Of a DNA stretch of 64,000 nucleotides, positions 54,240-64,000 are shown piece by piece. Below the pieces are notes generated by a model that did no database searches, was not told where the DNA came from, and saw nothing but the letters and a program-made list of their open reading frames with translations. The stretch comes from Hydrogenophilales bacterium (GTDB lineage: Bacteria; Pseudomonadota; Gammaproteobacteria; Burkholderiales; Eutrophovitaceae). Every line of letters starts with the position of its first letter. The first letter of the stretch is position 1. Location of the stretch: positions 184,871-248,870 of the forward strand of contig CACKOO010000001.1 in the NCBI GenBank assembly GCA_902601765.1, written 5' to 3'. Both the position numbers and the translations under genes were made by a program.

Positions 54240-55160
54240 ATGATTTTCCTGACATTATTTGTGGTTTTTTTACTAGAGTTCCTTCCATTAGATATTTATA
54301 GGGAGAGATCTAAAACGTATGTGTCATTGTATTTCGAAAGCGCGTTAGAGTTTTCAGCGTGGTTGAGAAGTAAAAATCACAATGTACAGTGGGTGATATT
54401 AACTTCAATTCCTACAGTTATTACACTTATTATTTATTCACTGCTTATTTCTATCCATGCAATTTTGGGGTTGATATGGAGCGTTGTTATACTATTTTTC
54501 ATAATTTATTTCTTACCACAATTGAGAGCTATTCGGGATATTTGTGAAAGCGATAAACGTGACGACTTGGAGGGGCTGCAAATAAAAATAGCGGAAATTA
54601 CGCACCGATCCTCAAAAAACTTAGAAAGAAACGATCTTTACAACATTGTTTTTTCTGATTCTTTACAAAAGTGGTTTGAGCAGGTTTTTGCAATAATATT
54701 CTGGTTTATAATTCTTCCTGGTCCTTCTGGCGCGATTGTTTACTTTGTTTCTTTAAGTTATATTCAAAACCTATCATCCGATGATTTTGTAGAAAAAAAT
54801 GGTATCAAATCGATATTATCTGCCCACCGTTTTATGGAGTGGATCCCAGAAAGAATTTTTGCAGCCAGTTTGGCAGTGGCCGGAAATTTTGATGATGCTA
54901 TAGTCGCTTGGGGAAAGCATAACAAAGACTTACGTTTAAAAAATGAGGGAAATTCGTATCTCATTGCGGCAGCCGGTGCACTTGGAATTTCAGTAACATA
55001 TGTGGCCGAGGATACAGCTGTTGAGAAAGAGCATGTAGAGCGTCAGTTTAAATTAGAACTAGATTCGGAGAAGCTTTTAAAGTTGACACGGTTGGTATCT
55101 AGAGTTTTCTTTATGTGGATGGGTGTTATCGGATGTTTCACATTTTTCAGTTTATTCTAA
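54240..55160 (+). CDS. CobD/CbiB/AmpE-like integral membrane protein
   Basis: Multi-TM; FWFIILPGPSGAIVYF and HRFMEWIPERIFAASLAVAGNFDDAIVAWG pattern. Confidence 0.75.
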   Translation: MIFLTLFVVFLLEFLPLDIYRERSKTYVSLYFESALEFSAWLRSKNHNVQWVILTSIPTVITLIIYSLLISIHAILGLIWSVVILFFIIYFLPQLRAIRDICESDKRDDLEGLQIKIAEITHRSSKNLERNDLYNIVFSDSLQKWFEQVFAIIFWFIILPGPSGAIVYFVSLSYIQNLSSDDFVEKNGIKSILSAHRFMEWIPERIFAASLAVAGNFDDAIVAWGKHNKDLRLKNEGNSYLIAAAGALGISVTYVAEDTAVEKEHVERQFKLELDSEKLLKLTRLVSRVFFMWMGVIGCFTFFSLF

Positions 55161-55212
55161 ATTTTAGACTCCTAACGATTGAATACAAAAATAGATTTCA
55201 AGGACTAAATCT

Positions 55213-56676
55213 ATGAATACCGAGTTTTTGGCGGTATTCCTAGTTGCTTTTTATTTGTGCTGCTTGCCAGTGATAGGCTGGCTCTCCAGGTCAAAAAATA
55301 ATCAGATTAAAGACTACTACCTTGCCGGTGGGTCGGTTAGTTTTATGGGTCTTTTTTTTACGTTATACGCAACAACTTATAGTGGAAATACGATGCTAGG
55401 TTTTGCAGGAAGGGCCTACAGAGATGGGCCAGTTTCGTTATTTGCCGTTCTTGGTATGGCGGCGGTTATCCCAGTTTTTATGTTGTTCGCACGCAAATTG
55501 AATCAGCTAGCTAAAGACAAAGGTTTTGTCACTATCGCGGATTTTTTAAGACTGCGGTATTCCAATTTAATTTTAGTTTACACTATCAACTTTATACTAA
55601 TCATTACTTTAGCTAGTTATGTTCTAACAAATTTAAAGGCGGCAGGGTTGCTCCTTGAAGTCATTAGTAATGGCTATATACCAATGCTTTATGGAATATT
55701 TGGTCTTGCAATAATTATGGCTATTTACGAAAGCCTAGGAGGGATGAAAGCGGTTATCTGGACGGATATTCTTCAAGGTACAATGTTGCTTTTTGGAGGG
55801 TTATTAGTCTTCCTCATCGTGATTTTTGAATTTACAGGTAGTCAGGAATTTACCTATCAAGTAGTAATGGAATCTTACAATTGGCCTCCACTTGATCAGT
55901 ACCAGTTGATGCGAGGTGTTTCATTGGTTTTTATGTTTGGGCTGGCGATCTCAATATATCCCCACGCTCTCCAAAGAATTTTCGCAGCGAAAGATTGGAC
56001 TACTTTAAAAAAAAGTTTTAAATGGATGTGTGTCATGCCGGTAGTCACTACCCTTCCGATTATGTTGACAGGCATGATTGCGGTAATAATTCTTGGCGAT
56101 ACCCAAATTTTACAAGGTGGCGATTCAGACAGAGTAATACCAATATTGCTCAAACAGTTATCATCGGAGCTTCCCATTTTGAAATGGGTTTTAGCTCTAT
56201 TTATGGCAGCTGCTCTGGCGGCTATTATGTCTACTGTTGATAGCGCGTTGTTAAGTTTAGGATCAATGTTTACGCAAGATATTATTCGACCATGCTATCC
56301 TCAGATAGATGATAAACGTCTCGCCGCGGTGGGAAGGTTGATGACTTGGGTTTTAATGTTTTTGATGGCAGCTTTGGCGGTGTCAATATCAAATACCATA
56401 TGGAGTCTAATAGTATTGAAGCTTGAAATTATGCTACAGGTAACTCCAAGTATTGTATTGGGTGTGGTTCTGAAACGGTTGAACTGGTTTGCTGTTTTGG
56501 GCGGTGTAATTGCAGGCTTATCATCGACTTTATATATAAAGTTTGTTCCGTGGGTGGGGCTCAGTGAATTTGGCATACATGCCGGAATATGGGGACTAAT
56601 TATAAATCTCGCTACGATAACTATAATCCAGACTTTTGTGGTGAGCAAAAAATCTGACATTACAGATAAAATTTGA
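55213..56676 (+). CDS. Sodium:solute symporter family transporter
   Basis: KDYYLAGGSVSFMGLFFTLYATTYSGNTMLGFAGRAY; multi-TM. Confidence 0.92.
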   Translation: MNTEFLAVFLVAFYLCCLPVIGWLSRSKNNQIKDYYLAGGSVSFMGLFFTLYATTYSGNTMLGFAGRAYRDGPVSLFAVLGMAAVIPVFMLFARKLNQLAKDKGFVTIADFLRLRYSNLILVYTINFILIITLASYVLTNLKAAGLLLEVISNGYIPMLYGIFGLAIIMAIYESLGGMKAVIWTDILQGTMLLFGGLLVFLIVIFEFTGSQEFTYQVVMESYNWPPLDQYQLMRGVSLVFMFGLAISIYPHALQRIFAAKDWTTLKKSFKWMCVMPVVTTLPIMLTGMIAVIILGDTQILQGGDSDRVIPILLKQLSSELPILKWVLALFMAAALAAIMSTVDSALLSLGSMFTQDIIRPCYPQIDDKRLAAVGRLMTWVLMFLMAALAVSISNTIWSLIVLKLEIMLQVTPSIVLGVVLKRLNWFAVLGGVIAGLSSTLYIKFVPWVGLSEFGIHAGIWGLIINLATITIIQTFVVSKKSDITDKI

Positions 56677-56682
56677 TGATTA

Positions 56683-57024
56683 TTAGGTTTTCAATAAATC
56701 ATCGACTTTAACGGCGCAAATAAAATCGTTTTCTGATATTCCGCCAACAGAATGTGTTGAGTATTTGACCTTTACAAGATTATATCCAACCTCTGTATTT
56801 GGATGATGATCTTCTCGATGCGAAATCCATGCTACGGCATTCATGAATGATATTGCAGAGTAATGATCTGTAAATTGATAGCTCTTTTGGATATAGTTAT
56901 CGAGGTGGCTCCAATCCTTCAATTCTTCTAAAATTAGTTGAATTTTCTCCATTGATAATTTTTCTAAACCATTATCAGATGACTTACATTTTTTCCTCAT
57001 TAGTGAACTAATAATCTGTGACAT
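56683..57024 (-). CDS. phhB: Pterin-4a-carbinolamine dehydratase
   Basis: FMNAVAWISHREDHHPNTEVGYNLVKVKYSTHSVGGISENDF. Confidence 0.93.
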   Translation of the reverse strand: MSQIISSLMRKKCKSSDNGLEKLSMEKIQLILEELKDWSHLDNYIQKSYQFTDHYSAISFMNAVAWISHREDHHPNTEVGYNLVKVKYSTHSVGGISENDFICAVKVDDLLKT

Positions 57025-57077
57025 TGAGCAACTTCCTTCTTTGATTTTATTAACACGGCCTTGCCTAGTAACTTGTT

Positions 57078-58331
57078 TTAAATTTTAATTAGCGTTTCTA
57101 GCTTAGAGATTCTAATGGCGGCTGGGGGATGCGAGTCGTACCAAGACGAGTATACTGGGTCGGGTGTTAATGTTGCAGCATTATCGTTATAAAGTTTTAC
57201 CAGAGCACTAATCAAATCTTTTGCGGGTGTAAATTGCGCGGCATATTCATCCGCCTCGAACTCATGAACGCGAGACATTTTTGATAAGAAAGGTTGTAAA
57301 ATAAAAGTAAAAACAGGAACAATTAGAAAGAATAATCCGATAACGACGCCATTATTTGATGTAAAATCAACATTGAGGCCATTAAAAAACCAGACTTCGT
57401 TTTTTACGAAGCCTAGGATTGCTAAAAATATTAACGAGGTTAAAGCCATGAGGCCCAGTCTCTTTAAAACATGTTTTAATTTGAAATGTCCTAACTCGTG
57501 CGCCAAGACGGCTTCAATTTCTGCCACACCTAGTCTTTCCAATAAGGTGTCAAAAAATACAATCCTTTTGTTATTGCCGAATCCGGTGAAATAAGCATTT
57601 CCGTGGCTACTTCTTTTGCTACCATCCATTACAAATAGTCCACTAGACGAAAATCCACATTTTTGAAGAAGTAGCTCTACCCGAGTTTTTAGATCGCCAT
57701 CTTCCATTATGGTAAATTTATTGAAAAGAGGTGCTATGTAGGTCGGCCCTATGAACTGGACTAACCCGATAAATGACATCATCAAAAGCCAAACATATAA
57801 CCACCATTGATCTCCCATTAGTTCCATCAGTACAATAATCGCCCACAAAAGCGGGAGACCTAATGTTATGGCCACGATAGTATTTTTGATGAGGTCTAGC
57901 GTCCATGTTTTAAATGTTGTTTTGTTGAAACCGAACTGAGTTTCGATTATAAAAGTTTTATATAAGCTTACTGGCAAGTCACTCAAAGAGCTAATGAAAA
58001 CAAGCAAGACAAGAAAAAAGACTCCTCTGTAAACTGGACTGTCAAAAAACTCTAGCGTGAAGGCATCGAGTAATTTTATTCCACCGCCAAACGTTAATAA
58101 AAGCAGGAGAGCAAGATCTATAACGATACTCGCAAATGAAAGTCTTGCTTTAGCAATGGTATAATCAGCTGCTTTTTGATGAGATTCTAGTGATATATTT
58201 TCGCTGAAAGCTTTTGGAACTTCATTTTTGTGTAGGTCAATGAATTTTATGTGCCTCATTGTCAACCAAAATCTTGTGCAGGTGGAAAATAGTAGGCCAC
58301 AAATAAATAGAATAGAAAAGTTATTAATCAT
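57078..58331 (-). CDS. M48 family (Ste24-like) membrane metallopeptidase
   Basis: VLAHELGHFKLKH HExxH and EFEADEYAAQF. Confidence 0.95.
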   Translation of the reverse strand: MINNFSILFICGLLFSTCTRFWLTMRHIKFIDLHKNEVPKAFSENISLESHQKAADYTIAKARLSFASIVIDLALLLLLTFGGGIKLLDAFTLEFFDSPVYRGVFFLVLLVFISSLSDLPVSLYKTFIIETQFGFNKTTFKTWTLDLIKNTIVAITLGLPLLWAIIVLMELMGDQWWLYVWLLMMSFIGLVQFIGPTYIAPLFNKFTIMEDGDLKTRVELLLQKCGFSSSGLFVMDGSKRSSHGNAYFTGFGNNKRIVFFDTLLERLGVAEIEAVLAHELGHFKLKHVLKRLGLMALTSLIFLAILGFVKNEVWFFNGLNVDFTSNNGVVIGLFFLIVPVFTFILQPFLSKMSRVHEFEADEYAAQFTPAKDLISALVKLYNDNAATLTPDPVYSSWYDSHPPAAIRISKLETLIKI

Positions 58332-58427
58332 TTTAAAGAGACTGATACAGTTAGGTTATAAAAAGAAGAAGATTTTCTAATAGAACTTAAAAGAAATTTT
58401 CTGTTATTACGATATTAAGGGGAGATT

Positions 58428-58988
58428 ATGCCACAAGATGCTAATAATTTGGTCTGGATAGATATGGAAATGTCAGGATTAATTCCGGAGACGGACCGTA
58501 TATTGGAAATTGCGATAGTTATTACATCGTCTGATCTGGAAATTATCGCTCAAGCACCAGTTATAGTGCTTTCTCAAGAAGATGAAATTCTTGAGGCAAT
58601 GGATGATTGGAATACATCGACTCATACTAAATCTGGTCTAATCGATAGGGTCAGACAGTCAGATCAAAAGGAGCGTGATGCGGAGGTCATGCTGATAGAT
58701 TTTTTGTCGGAACACATCGCGAAAGGGGTATCACCAATGTGCGGGAACTCTATCTGCCAAGACAGGCGATTTTTGGCAAATTGGATGCCTAACTTAGAGA
58801 GATATTTCCATTACAGAAACTTGGATGTATCTACCCTCAAGGAGTTGGCTAAAAAGTGGAACCCTCTCGTCTTAGTAGACTTGAAGCGCCATGGTAAACA
58901 TGAAGCTTTGGCGGATATTTTGGAGTCGATAGATGAGCTGAAGCATTATAGAGAAAATTTTTTGAAGGTTCCCTCTAACGACAAATAG
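58428..58988 (+). CDS. orn: Oligoribonuclease
   Basis: [44 protein letters not shown]. Confidence 0.97.
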   Translation: MPQDANNLVWIDMEMSGLIPETDRILEIAIVITSSDLEIIAQAPVIVLSQEDEILEAMDDWNTSTHTKSGLIDRVRQSDQKERDAEVMLIDFLSEHIAKGVSPMCGNSICQDRRFLANWMPNLERYFHYRNLDVSTLKELAKKWNPLVLVDLKRHGKHEALADILESIDELKHYRENFLKVPSNDK

Positions 58989-59010
58989 TTGATTTACACG
59001 GAATTGTGAA

Positions 59011-59490
59011 TCACTGAGATTGCCTTATTTTAGCTAAGATTTCAGTGGTTGATTTTCGGAACTTGAAAGGTATAGAAATTACCTGCCCCCCGGATTCTTT
59101 TACTATATCCGACCCAATTATTTTTGTTTCAGGCCAATCTCCTCCTTTAACTAAAATATCTGGCCTACATTTTTTAATTAGATACAATGGGTTTTCATCT
59201 TCAAACCACGTGACTAAGCTTACTGACTCCAAAGCCGCTATTAAAGATAAACGATCATCCAAAGTATTGATTGGCCTATCCTCTCCTTTTGCTAGTTTTT
59301 TTGTGGATGCATCGCTATTGAGGGCCACTAGCAAAGTTTTCCCTAGTTTTTTGGCTTCTTCTAGGTACGTAATGTGCCCTCTATGAAGAATATCAAAAAC
59401 TCCGTTGGTGAAAATTAAAGGACGAGAGTTATCGGGTATGCGATCGGCCATTTTCGGATTAAAAATTTTGTCTTGGTAGGCAAGTCCCAT
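59011..59490 (-). CDS. rfaE2: D-glycero-beta-D-manno-heptose 1-phosphate adenylyltransferase (stand-alone RfaE2 domain)
   Basis: FTNGVFDILHRGHITYLEEAKKLG, LVKGGDWPETKIIGSDIV. Confidence 0.93.
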   Translation of the reverse strand: MGLAYQDKIFNPKMADRIPDNSRPLIFTNGVFDILHRGHITYLEEAKKLGKTLLVALNSDASTKKLAKGEDRPINTLDDRLSLIAALESVSLVTWFEDENPLYLIKKCRPDILVKGGDWPETKIIGSDIVKESGGQVISIPFKFRKSTTEILAKIRQSQ

Positions 59491-59823
59491 TTTAACCTTC
59501 GAGTTTATCCTTATTAAAAGCGGTCTCTAAGTTCAGGTTGGAGTGGCTACTTATAACTCTGCGTTTAAAGATTTTTGGCACTTGTTGATATCATCATGAT
59601 TTTAATAGGATTTACAGATAGACTCATAGTATGAAATTCGATGGTATCAGAGTTTTACTGAAAAGTGTCAAATATAAGGTTGTCACGCTGGTATGTTAAA
59701 AAACTTGTGGTTATAACTCGCTTGATGTTATTTTCAGCGAATGTTGATGCAACTTTTAGGCTTGGGTTTTAGTCGCTTTGTTGGTCGGGGCTAAGTAGTG
59801 TTGAAAATTGAGGGAAAATTAAT

Positions 59824-61287
59824 TTGGTCAATAAATATAAAAATGTACTAGTATGGTTTAGGCGTGATTTGCGAGTCAGAGATAACAGAGCTTTGCTCCA
59901 AGCATTAAAAGAGGGTGATAGGGTTTTTTGTTGCTTTGTTTTCGATACTAACATCATAAAGTATTTGTCTGACCCACGTGACCGTAGGATACATTATATC
60001 TGGGGTAGTGTTGCAGAACTCAAGTCCCGTATTTGCTCTCATGGTGGGGAACTATATGTAACCCACGGAAAAGCGGAACAAGAAATTCTCAACCTCTCTC
60101 TGAAGCTCGATATTGATGCCCTTTTTTTTGCAGAAGACTATGAACCCTATGCGATAAAAAGAGATGATATGGTTACTCAATCATTAACAAAGCTCGGTAA
60201 GAAGGTTTTTAGATTAAAAGATCAGGTTATCATGGCTAAAGACGAGGTGATGTCACCGAAAGGAACGCCTTACTCCGTCTACACGCCTTACAAAAATGCT
60301 TGGTTAAAAAAAGTTGCATCGAAGGTAATACCTGATACCGGCAAGGAGAAAATAGATTGGAAAAATCTTGCCTTTGACGGGAAGTCTGCCATGCCAACCC
60401 TTCCAGATCTAGGCTTTGCCGAGTTTCTTAATGGAAAACCAGCGGTTCAGCCTGGTGAATCTAGTGCTCAAAGCGATCTGCTACATTTTTCTACTAAGAT
60501 CGATCAATATGAGGAGACAAGGAATTATCCTTTTCTCGATAATACATCCCGGTTATCAGTCCACCTGAGATTCGGGACTGTTTCCATAAGAGACCTTTTC
60601 AGGTTAGCCACAAGTAAAAGCACTCTTGGCCACAAGGCCTGGTTAAACGAGCTCATATGGAGAGATTTCTACTTCAGTATTCTATTTCATTTCCCGTATG
60701 TTACGGACCGGTCATTTAAAATTATTTATGACCAATTAGAATTTACAAATAACCAAACTTATTTTGATGCTTGGTGCACAGGTAAAACGGGATATCCTAT
60801 AGTTGATGCTGGAATGAGACAGTTGAATGAGACCGGGTATATGCACAACCGGCTACGAATGGTGACGGCGTCTTTTTTAGTCAAGGACTTACAGGTTGAC
60901 TGGCGGTGGGGAGAGCAATATTTTGCCGATAAGCTTACAGACTTTGACTTGTCAGCCAACAACGGTGGTTGGCAATGGGCTGCGTCCACCGGTTGTGATG
61001 CTCAACCTTACTTTAGAATATTTAACCCCTCTTTGCAATCAAAAAGGTTTGACGGGGAAGGTACTTTCATAAAAAAATATGTCACCGAATTATCTAAGGT
61101 TCCAATGAAATTTATTCATTCTCCTTGGTTGATGGACCTCCAAAATCAGAAACAATACTCGTGCTTAATAGGGACTGATTATCCCTATCCGGTGGTTGAC
61201 CACTCCGAAATGCGCGACTCATCTTTACTGATGTATAAACAAGCGCGAGAGAAAGAGGTAATTAATCGAGGTACTCGAAAACGGTAA
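59824..61287 (+). CDS. phrB: Deoxyribodipyrimidine photolyase
   Basis: VWFRRDLRVRDNRALLQAL, LIWRDFYFSIL, DAGMRQLNETGYMHNRLRMVTASFLVKDL, NNGGWQWAASTGCDAQPYFRIFNP. Confidence 0.96.
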   Translation: MVNKYKNVLVWFRRDLRVRDNRALLQALKEGDRVFCCFVFDTNIIKYLSDPRDRRIHYIWGSVAELKSRICSHGGELYVTHGKAEQEILNLSLKLDIDALFFAEDYEPYAIKRDDMVTQSLTKLGKKVFRLKDQVIMAKDEVMSPKGTPYSVYTPYKNAWLKKVASKVIPDTGKEKIDWKNLAFDGKSAMPTLPDLGFAEFLNGKPAVQPGESSAQSDLLHFSTKIDQYEETRNYPFLDNTSRLSVHLRFGTVSIRDLFRLATSKSTLGHKAWLNELIWRDFYFSILFHFPYVTDRSFKIIYDQLEFTNNQTYFDAWCTGKTGYPIVDAGMRQLNETGYMHNRLRMVTASFLVKDLQVDWRWGEQYFADKLTDFDLSANNGGWQWAASTGCDAQPYFRIFNPSLQSKRFDGEGTFIKKYVTELSKVPMKFIHSPWLMDLQNQKQYSCLIGTDYPYPVVDHSEMRDSSLLMYKQAREKEVINRGTRKR

Positions 61288-61837
61288 TTACTTTCTTGAC
61301 CCCATTCGTGTTAGCCGCGGCTTTGGCCGCATCTTCAGCTTCGGCTTGAGTGACAAGACCCATCAGGTATACGATCCCTGAATTCACAATTATTTTTAAA
61401 TAATTTGCTTTAATCTCTCTGTCTTTAACGAATGTCCCTAAGACTCGTGCCTTGAGCAAGCTGTCGTTATTTCTTGAAATCCTGCTAGATTCACCCGCAA
61501 TTTCGACCTCATTTTGCACATCCCTAACGTTCGACACCTCCATAGTGAGATCCTCTGCTTGTATCTTTTTATCCTCAGAGTCTATTTGTCCAACTAATAG
61601 AACATATCGATTGAAGCTATAAATTTTAATCGGAGATTTTTCACCCAGCTCATCTTCGATAAGTTTACGTGTTTTTATTTCAATAGTTTTATCCTCAAGC
61701 ATAGCGCCACTGGTTCGGCGATCTTCCGCAATAATTGCAGATGCGCTTACACCAGCCCCCACTAGTAGCGGTGCACAGCCAGTTTGAAACATCAATGACA
61801 TCAGTAAGATAACGCTGGGTAAATATTTCCTCATCAA
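61262..61837 (-). CDS. dolP: BON-domain lipoprotein (DolP/YraP-like)
   Basis: Lipobox-like MFQTGCAPLL, two BON-like modules, VYLMGLVTQAEAEDAAKAAANTNGVKKVITVFEYL. Confidence 0.9.
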   Translation of the reverse strand: MMRKYLPSVILLMSLMFQTGCAPLLVGAGVSASAIIAEDRRTSGAMLEDKTIEIKTRKLIEDELGEKSPIKIYSFNRYVLLVGQIDSEDKKIQAEDLTMEVSNVRDVQNEVEIAGESSRISRNNDSLLKARVLGTFVKDREIKANYLKIIVNSGIVYLMGLVTQAEAEDAAKAAANTNGVKKVITVFEYLD

Positions 61838-61913
61838 TATAACCTCTATTATCAGGTTTACTCTTGGTAGCCCGTTCTCTCAAGCATAGCATAAAGGTAA
61901 GTGCACATTTTTT

Positions 61914-63056
61914 TTATTTACTATTATTTATAATCAGTGGTTTAACTCTACCTTTTGCGAATACAACTGGACTTCCTGCTCTTAAAAAGAACGGATAATT
62001 TAATATTATATCTCCTGACACACCGCTGAGTGATAATGGGAGATTAATCTCGGTATTTAATATTCCCTTTGCAATTTTATAGGAATCCATGCCTAGGGCA
62101 AAAAATCGTTCAAGTTGCAAAGACTTTCCCAGCCCATCGAGCATAGTAAAAGATGAAGTGTGGCTAATAACCCAGGGCATTTCCATGAATTTGACATCTT
62201 CCAGATCATGCATTCGTAATTTGTCGGTATGCGAGGTATGTATCAATGACGTTGCGTAAATTGGCAACCTTGTTCCCAAATAGGGTCGAAGATTTTGGGC
62301 GGTTTTTGCTGAAACTGCCATAAAAATTGTATCGGCCTCAGTATTCTCTAAATATGCACTCAAACCGTTAAGATCATTTTTATAATCTTCAAAGTTAAGT
62401 GGTGTGATAGCCTCCCCAGTGAGTTTTAGCCACTCTTTTTGCATGGCGTATGAAATTCTTTTTTGAATCGGAGAATCTTCATAAATGGTCAAGACTTTTC
62501 TTCCTCCCTCGGAAAAAGCCATTCTTGCTAATGTCTCAGTCTCGTGCTCTATATTTAATCCAAATAAGTAAATGTTTTTATCAATCTGTGGGAAGTGAGA
62601 GATACTATTCAGGCAAATAGTGGGCACAAAGTTTAGCTTTTGTTGAACTAGGCTAGAAACTCCGTTTCGAGTTAGTGGGCCGATTACGATATTTGCACCA
62701 TTCGAAATAGCTTGTTCATAAGTTCTGGTTAGGGTACTGATAGTACCGTCTTCTAATTCATAGAATACCAGCGGTAACCATAAATCCATATCTTGCTTTT
62801 TTTCTTTAACTATTCCTTGCGAAATAGCATTAGTAATTCCCCTTAACTTTTTGGAGTAGGTAGGTAATATAATGGCGAGATGATTTTGGGGTTCGCCGGG
62901 TTCAATTGCAAGGGTTGAATCAACTATCTGCAAAGATTTTTCAGATATTGCATCTGTTTCCCCAATTTCCTGTGGATTTGCTTCGCTAGTTACAAAAGAA
63001 AATGATGGGTATAGTAGGACAATTAATAAATATCTGAGGATAAGTTTGTGGTTCAT
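61914..63056 (-). CDS. Penicillin-binding protein activator LpoA/LppC-like
   Basis: HLAIILPTYSKKLRGITNAISQGI...ANIVIGPLTRNGVSSLVQ type periplasmic-binding fold; signal peptide; adjacent to rsmI and dolP. Confidence 0.82.
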   Translation of the reverse strand: MNHKLILRYLLIVLLYPSFSFVTSEANPQEIGETDAISEKSLQIVDSTLAIEPGEPQNHLAIILPTYSKKLRGITNAISQGIVKEKKQDMDLWLPLVFYELEDGTISTLTRTYEQAISNGANIVIGPLTRNGVSSLVQQKLNFVPTICLNSISHFPQIDKNIYLFGLNIEHETETLARMAFSEGGRKVLTIYEDSPIQKRISYAMQKEWLKLTGEAITPLNFEDYKNDLNGLSAYLENTEADTIFMAVSAKTAQNLRPYLGTRLPIYATSLIHTSHTDKLRMHDLEDVKFMEMPWVISHTSSFTMLDGLGKSLQLERFFALGMDSYKIAKGILNTEINLPLSLSGVSGDIILNYPFFLRAGSPVVFAKGRVKPLIINNSK

Positions 63057-63926
63057 AATGCCGACCTAAAAGTTAAAGAAGGAACATTATATGTGGTAGG
63101 CACTCCGATCGGAAATCTTCGTGATATTACCCTTAGGGCAATTGATATCTTAAGGGAAGTGGATATAGTGGCGACGGAAGATACGAGGGTAAGTCGCAAG
63201 CTTCTGGAGAGTATTGGAGTCCAAAAGAGGACGATTGCCCACCATTTGTATAACGAACGAAAATCATCAGAGGGAATTGTAAATCTTCTGCAGAAAGGTA
63301 AGTCTGTTGCATTTGTAAGTGATGCAGGCACACCTTGTATAAGCGATCCCGGAGCGCTATTGGTATCTAAAGTAAGAGTAGCTGGCCTGAAAGTTATTTC
63401 CATTCCCGGGCCAAGTGCTTTAACCGCAGCTGTAGCTATCAGTGGTTTTTCAGCCGGTACTCTTCATTTTCACGGATTTTTGCCACCCAAGGGACCAAAC
63501 CGAATGGCAACGATTGAGGAAGCCGCTAAAATGAAAGGGATACAGATTTTTTTTGAAGCACCTCATAGACTCAAAGCTACTGTGCAAGATTTGCTTTCCA
63601 CGTTTGGTGATGATTGCAAGATTACTGTGTGCAAGGAGTTAACTAAACTTTTCGAAAAGTCGATCGAAAGTACATTAGGAAAATTTTTCGAAGCTGTAAA
63701 CTCAGGTGAATTCGATACTCGCGGTGAATTTGTCTTAATTTTAGAAGGTCCTCTCAATAATTATAGTTCGGAGGAAAATGAACTCGAGCGCGTTTTAGAT
63801 GTTCTATTAGAGGACTTGGGAGTCAAGGACGCCGTTCGACTGGCTACAAGGCTAACCGGAGAGAACCGTAATTTGGTATATAAAATTGCCCTTGAACGAA
63901 AAATTATAAATCATGATTTTGGTTAG
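63048..63926 (+). CDS. rsmI: 16S rRNA (cytidine(1402)-2'-O)-methyltransferase
   Basis: GTLYVVGTPIGNLRDITLRAIDILREVDIVATEDTRVSRKLL, FVSDAGTPCISDPG. Confidence 0.96.
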   Translation: MVHNADLKVKEGTLYVVGTPIGNLRDITLRAIDILREVDIVATEDTRVSRKLLESIGVQKRTIAHHLYNERKSSEGIVNLLQKGKSVAFVSDAGTPCISDPGALLVSKVRVAGLKVISIPGPSALTAAVAISGFSAGTLHFHGFLPPKGPNRMATIEEAAKMKGIQIFFEAPHRLKATVQDLLSTFGDDCKITVCKELTKLFEKSIESTLGKFFEAVNSGEFDTRGEFVLILEGPLNNYSSEENELERVLDVLLEDLGVKDAVRLATRLTGENRNLVYKIALERKIINHDFG

Positions 63927-64000
63927 TCTTTTTTCGTCGAATTAATTTTGTAAACTTCTTCTCAAACACCTTCAAAAACTTGATTGACTCGTAAAATGTT

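Overview
This 64 kb window is AT-rich, gene-dense bacterial chromosome. The 16S signature stretches (e.g. ATTGAACGCTGGCGGCATGCTTTACACATGCAAGTCGAACGGCAGC, GTGGGGAATTTTGGACAATGGGGGCAACCCTGATCCAGCC, CCTTACCTACCCTTGACATGT) and the rplU-rpmA-obgE-proB / divergent ispB layout look betaproteobacterial (Burkholderiales-like). The low GC suggests a streamlined aquatic or marine lineage; that is inference. Contents: tyrS; a complete rrn operon (16S, tRNA-Ile(GAT), tRNA-Ala(TGC), 23S, 5S) with promoter, boxA sites and terminator; repair genes (ogt, msrA, phrB); catabolic clusters with many SDR, MDR, FAH and PhyH proteins; a form II CoxL-type molybdenum hydroxylase with CoxS, CoxM, CoxD, CoxE and CoxG; and housekeeping genes (rplU, rpmA, obgE, proB, ispB, ampD, nrdA, nrdB, orn, dusA, rsmI, lpoA-like, dolP-like). 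I see no CRISPR array, prophage or transposase. Most notable observations: (1) a 238-aa protein made almost entirely of heptads with Asn at one fixed core position (N@d-like coiled coil) but with no secretion signal; (2) proB has no ATG/GTG/TTG start in frame upstream of its P-loop-like N-terminus, but a well-placed Shine-Dalgarno in front of an ATA codon; (3) two NrdR-box-like sites spaced exactly 31 bp over the nrdAB promoter; (4) a divergently split form II coxL / coxSM arrangement; (5) a histone H1-like gene built from 36-bp DNA repeats.
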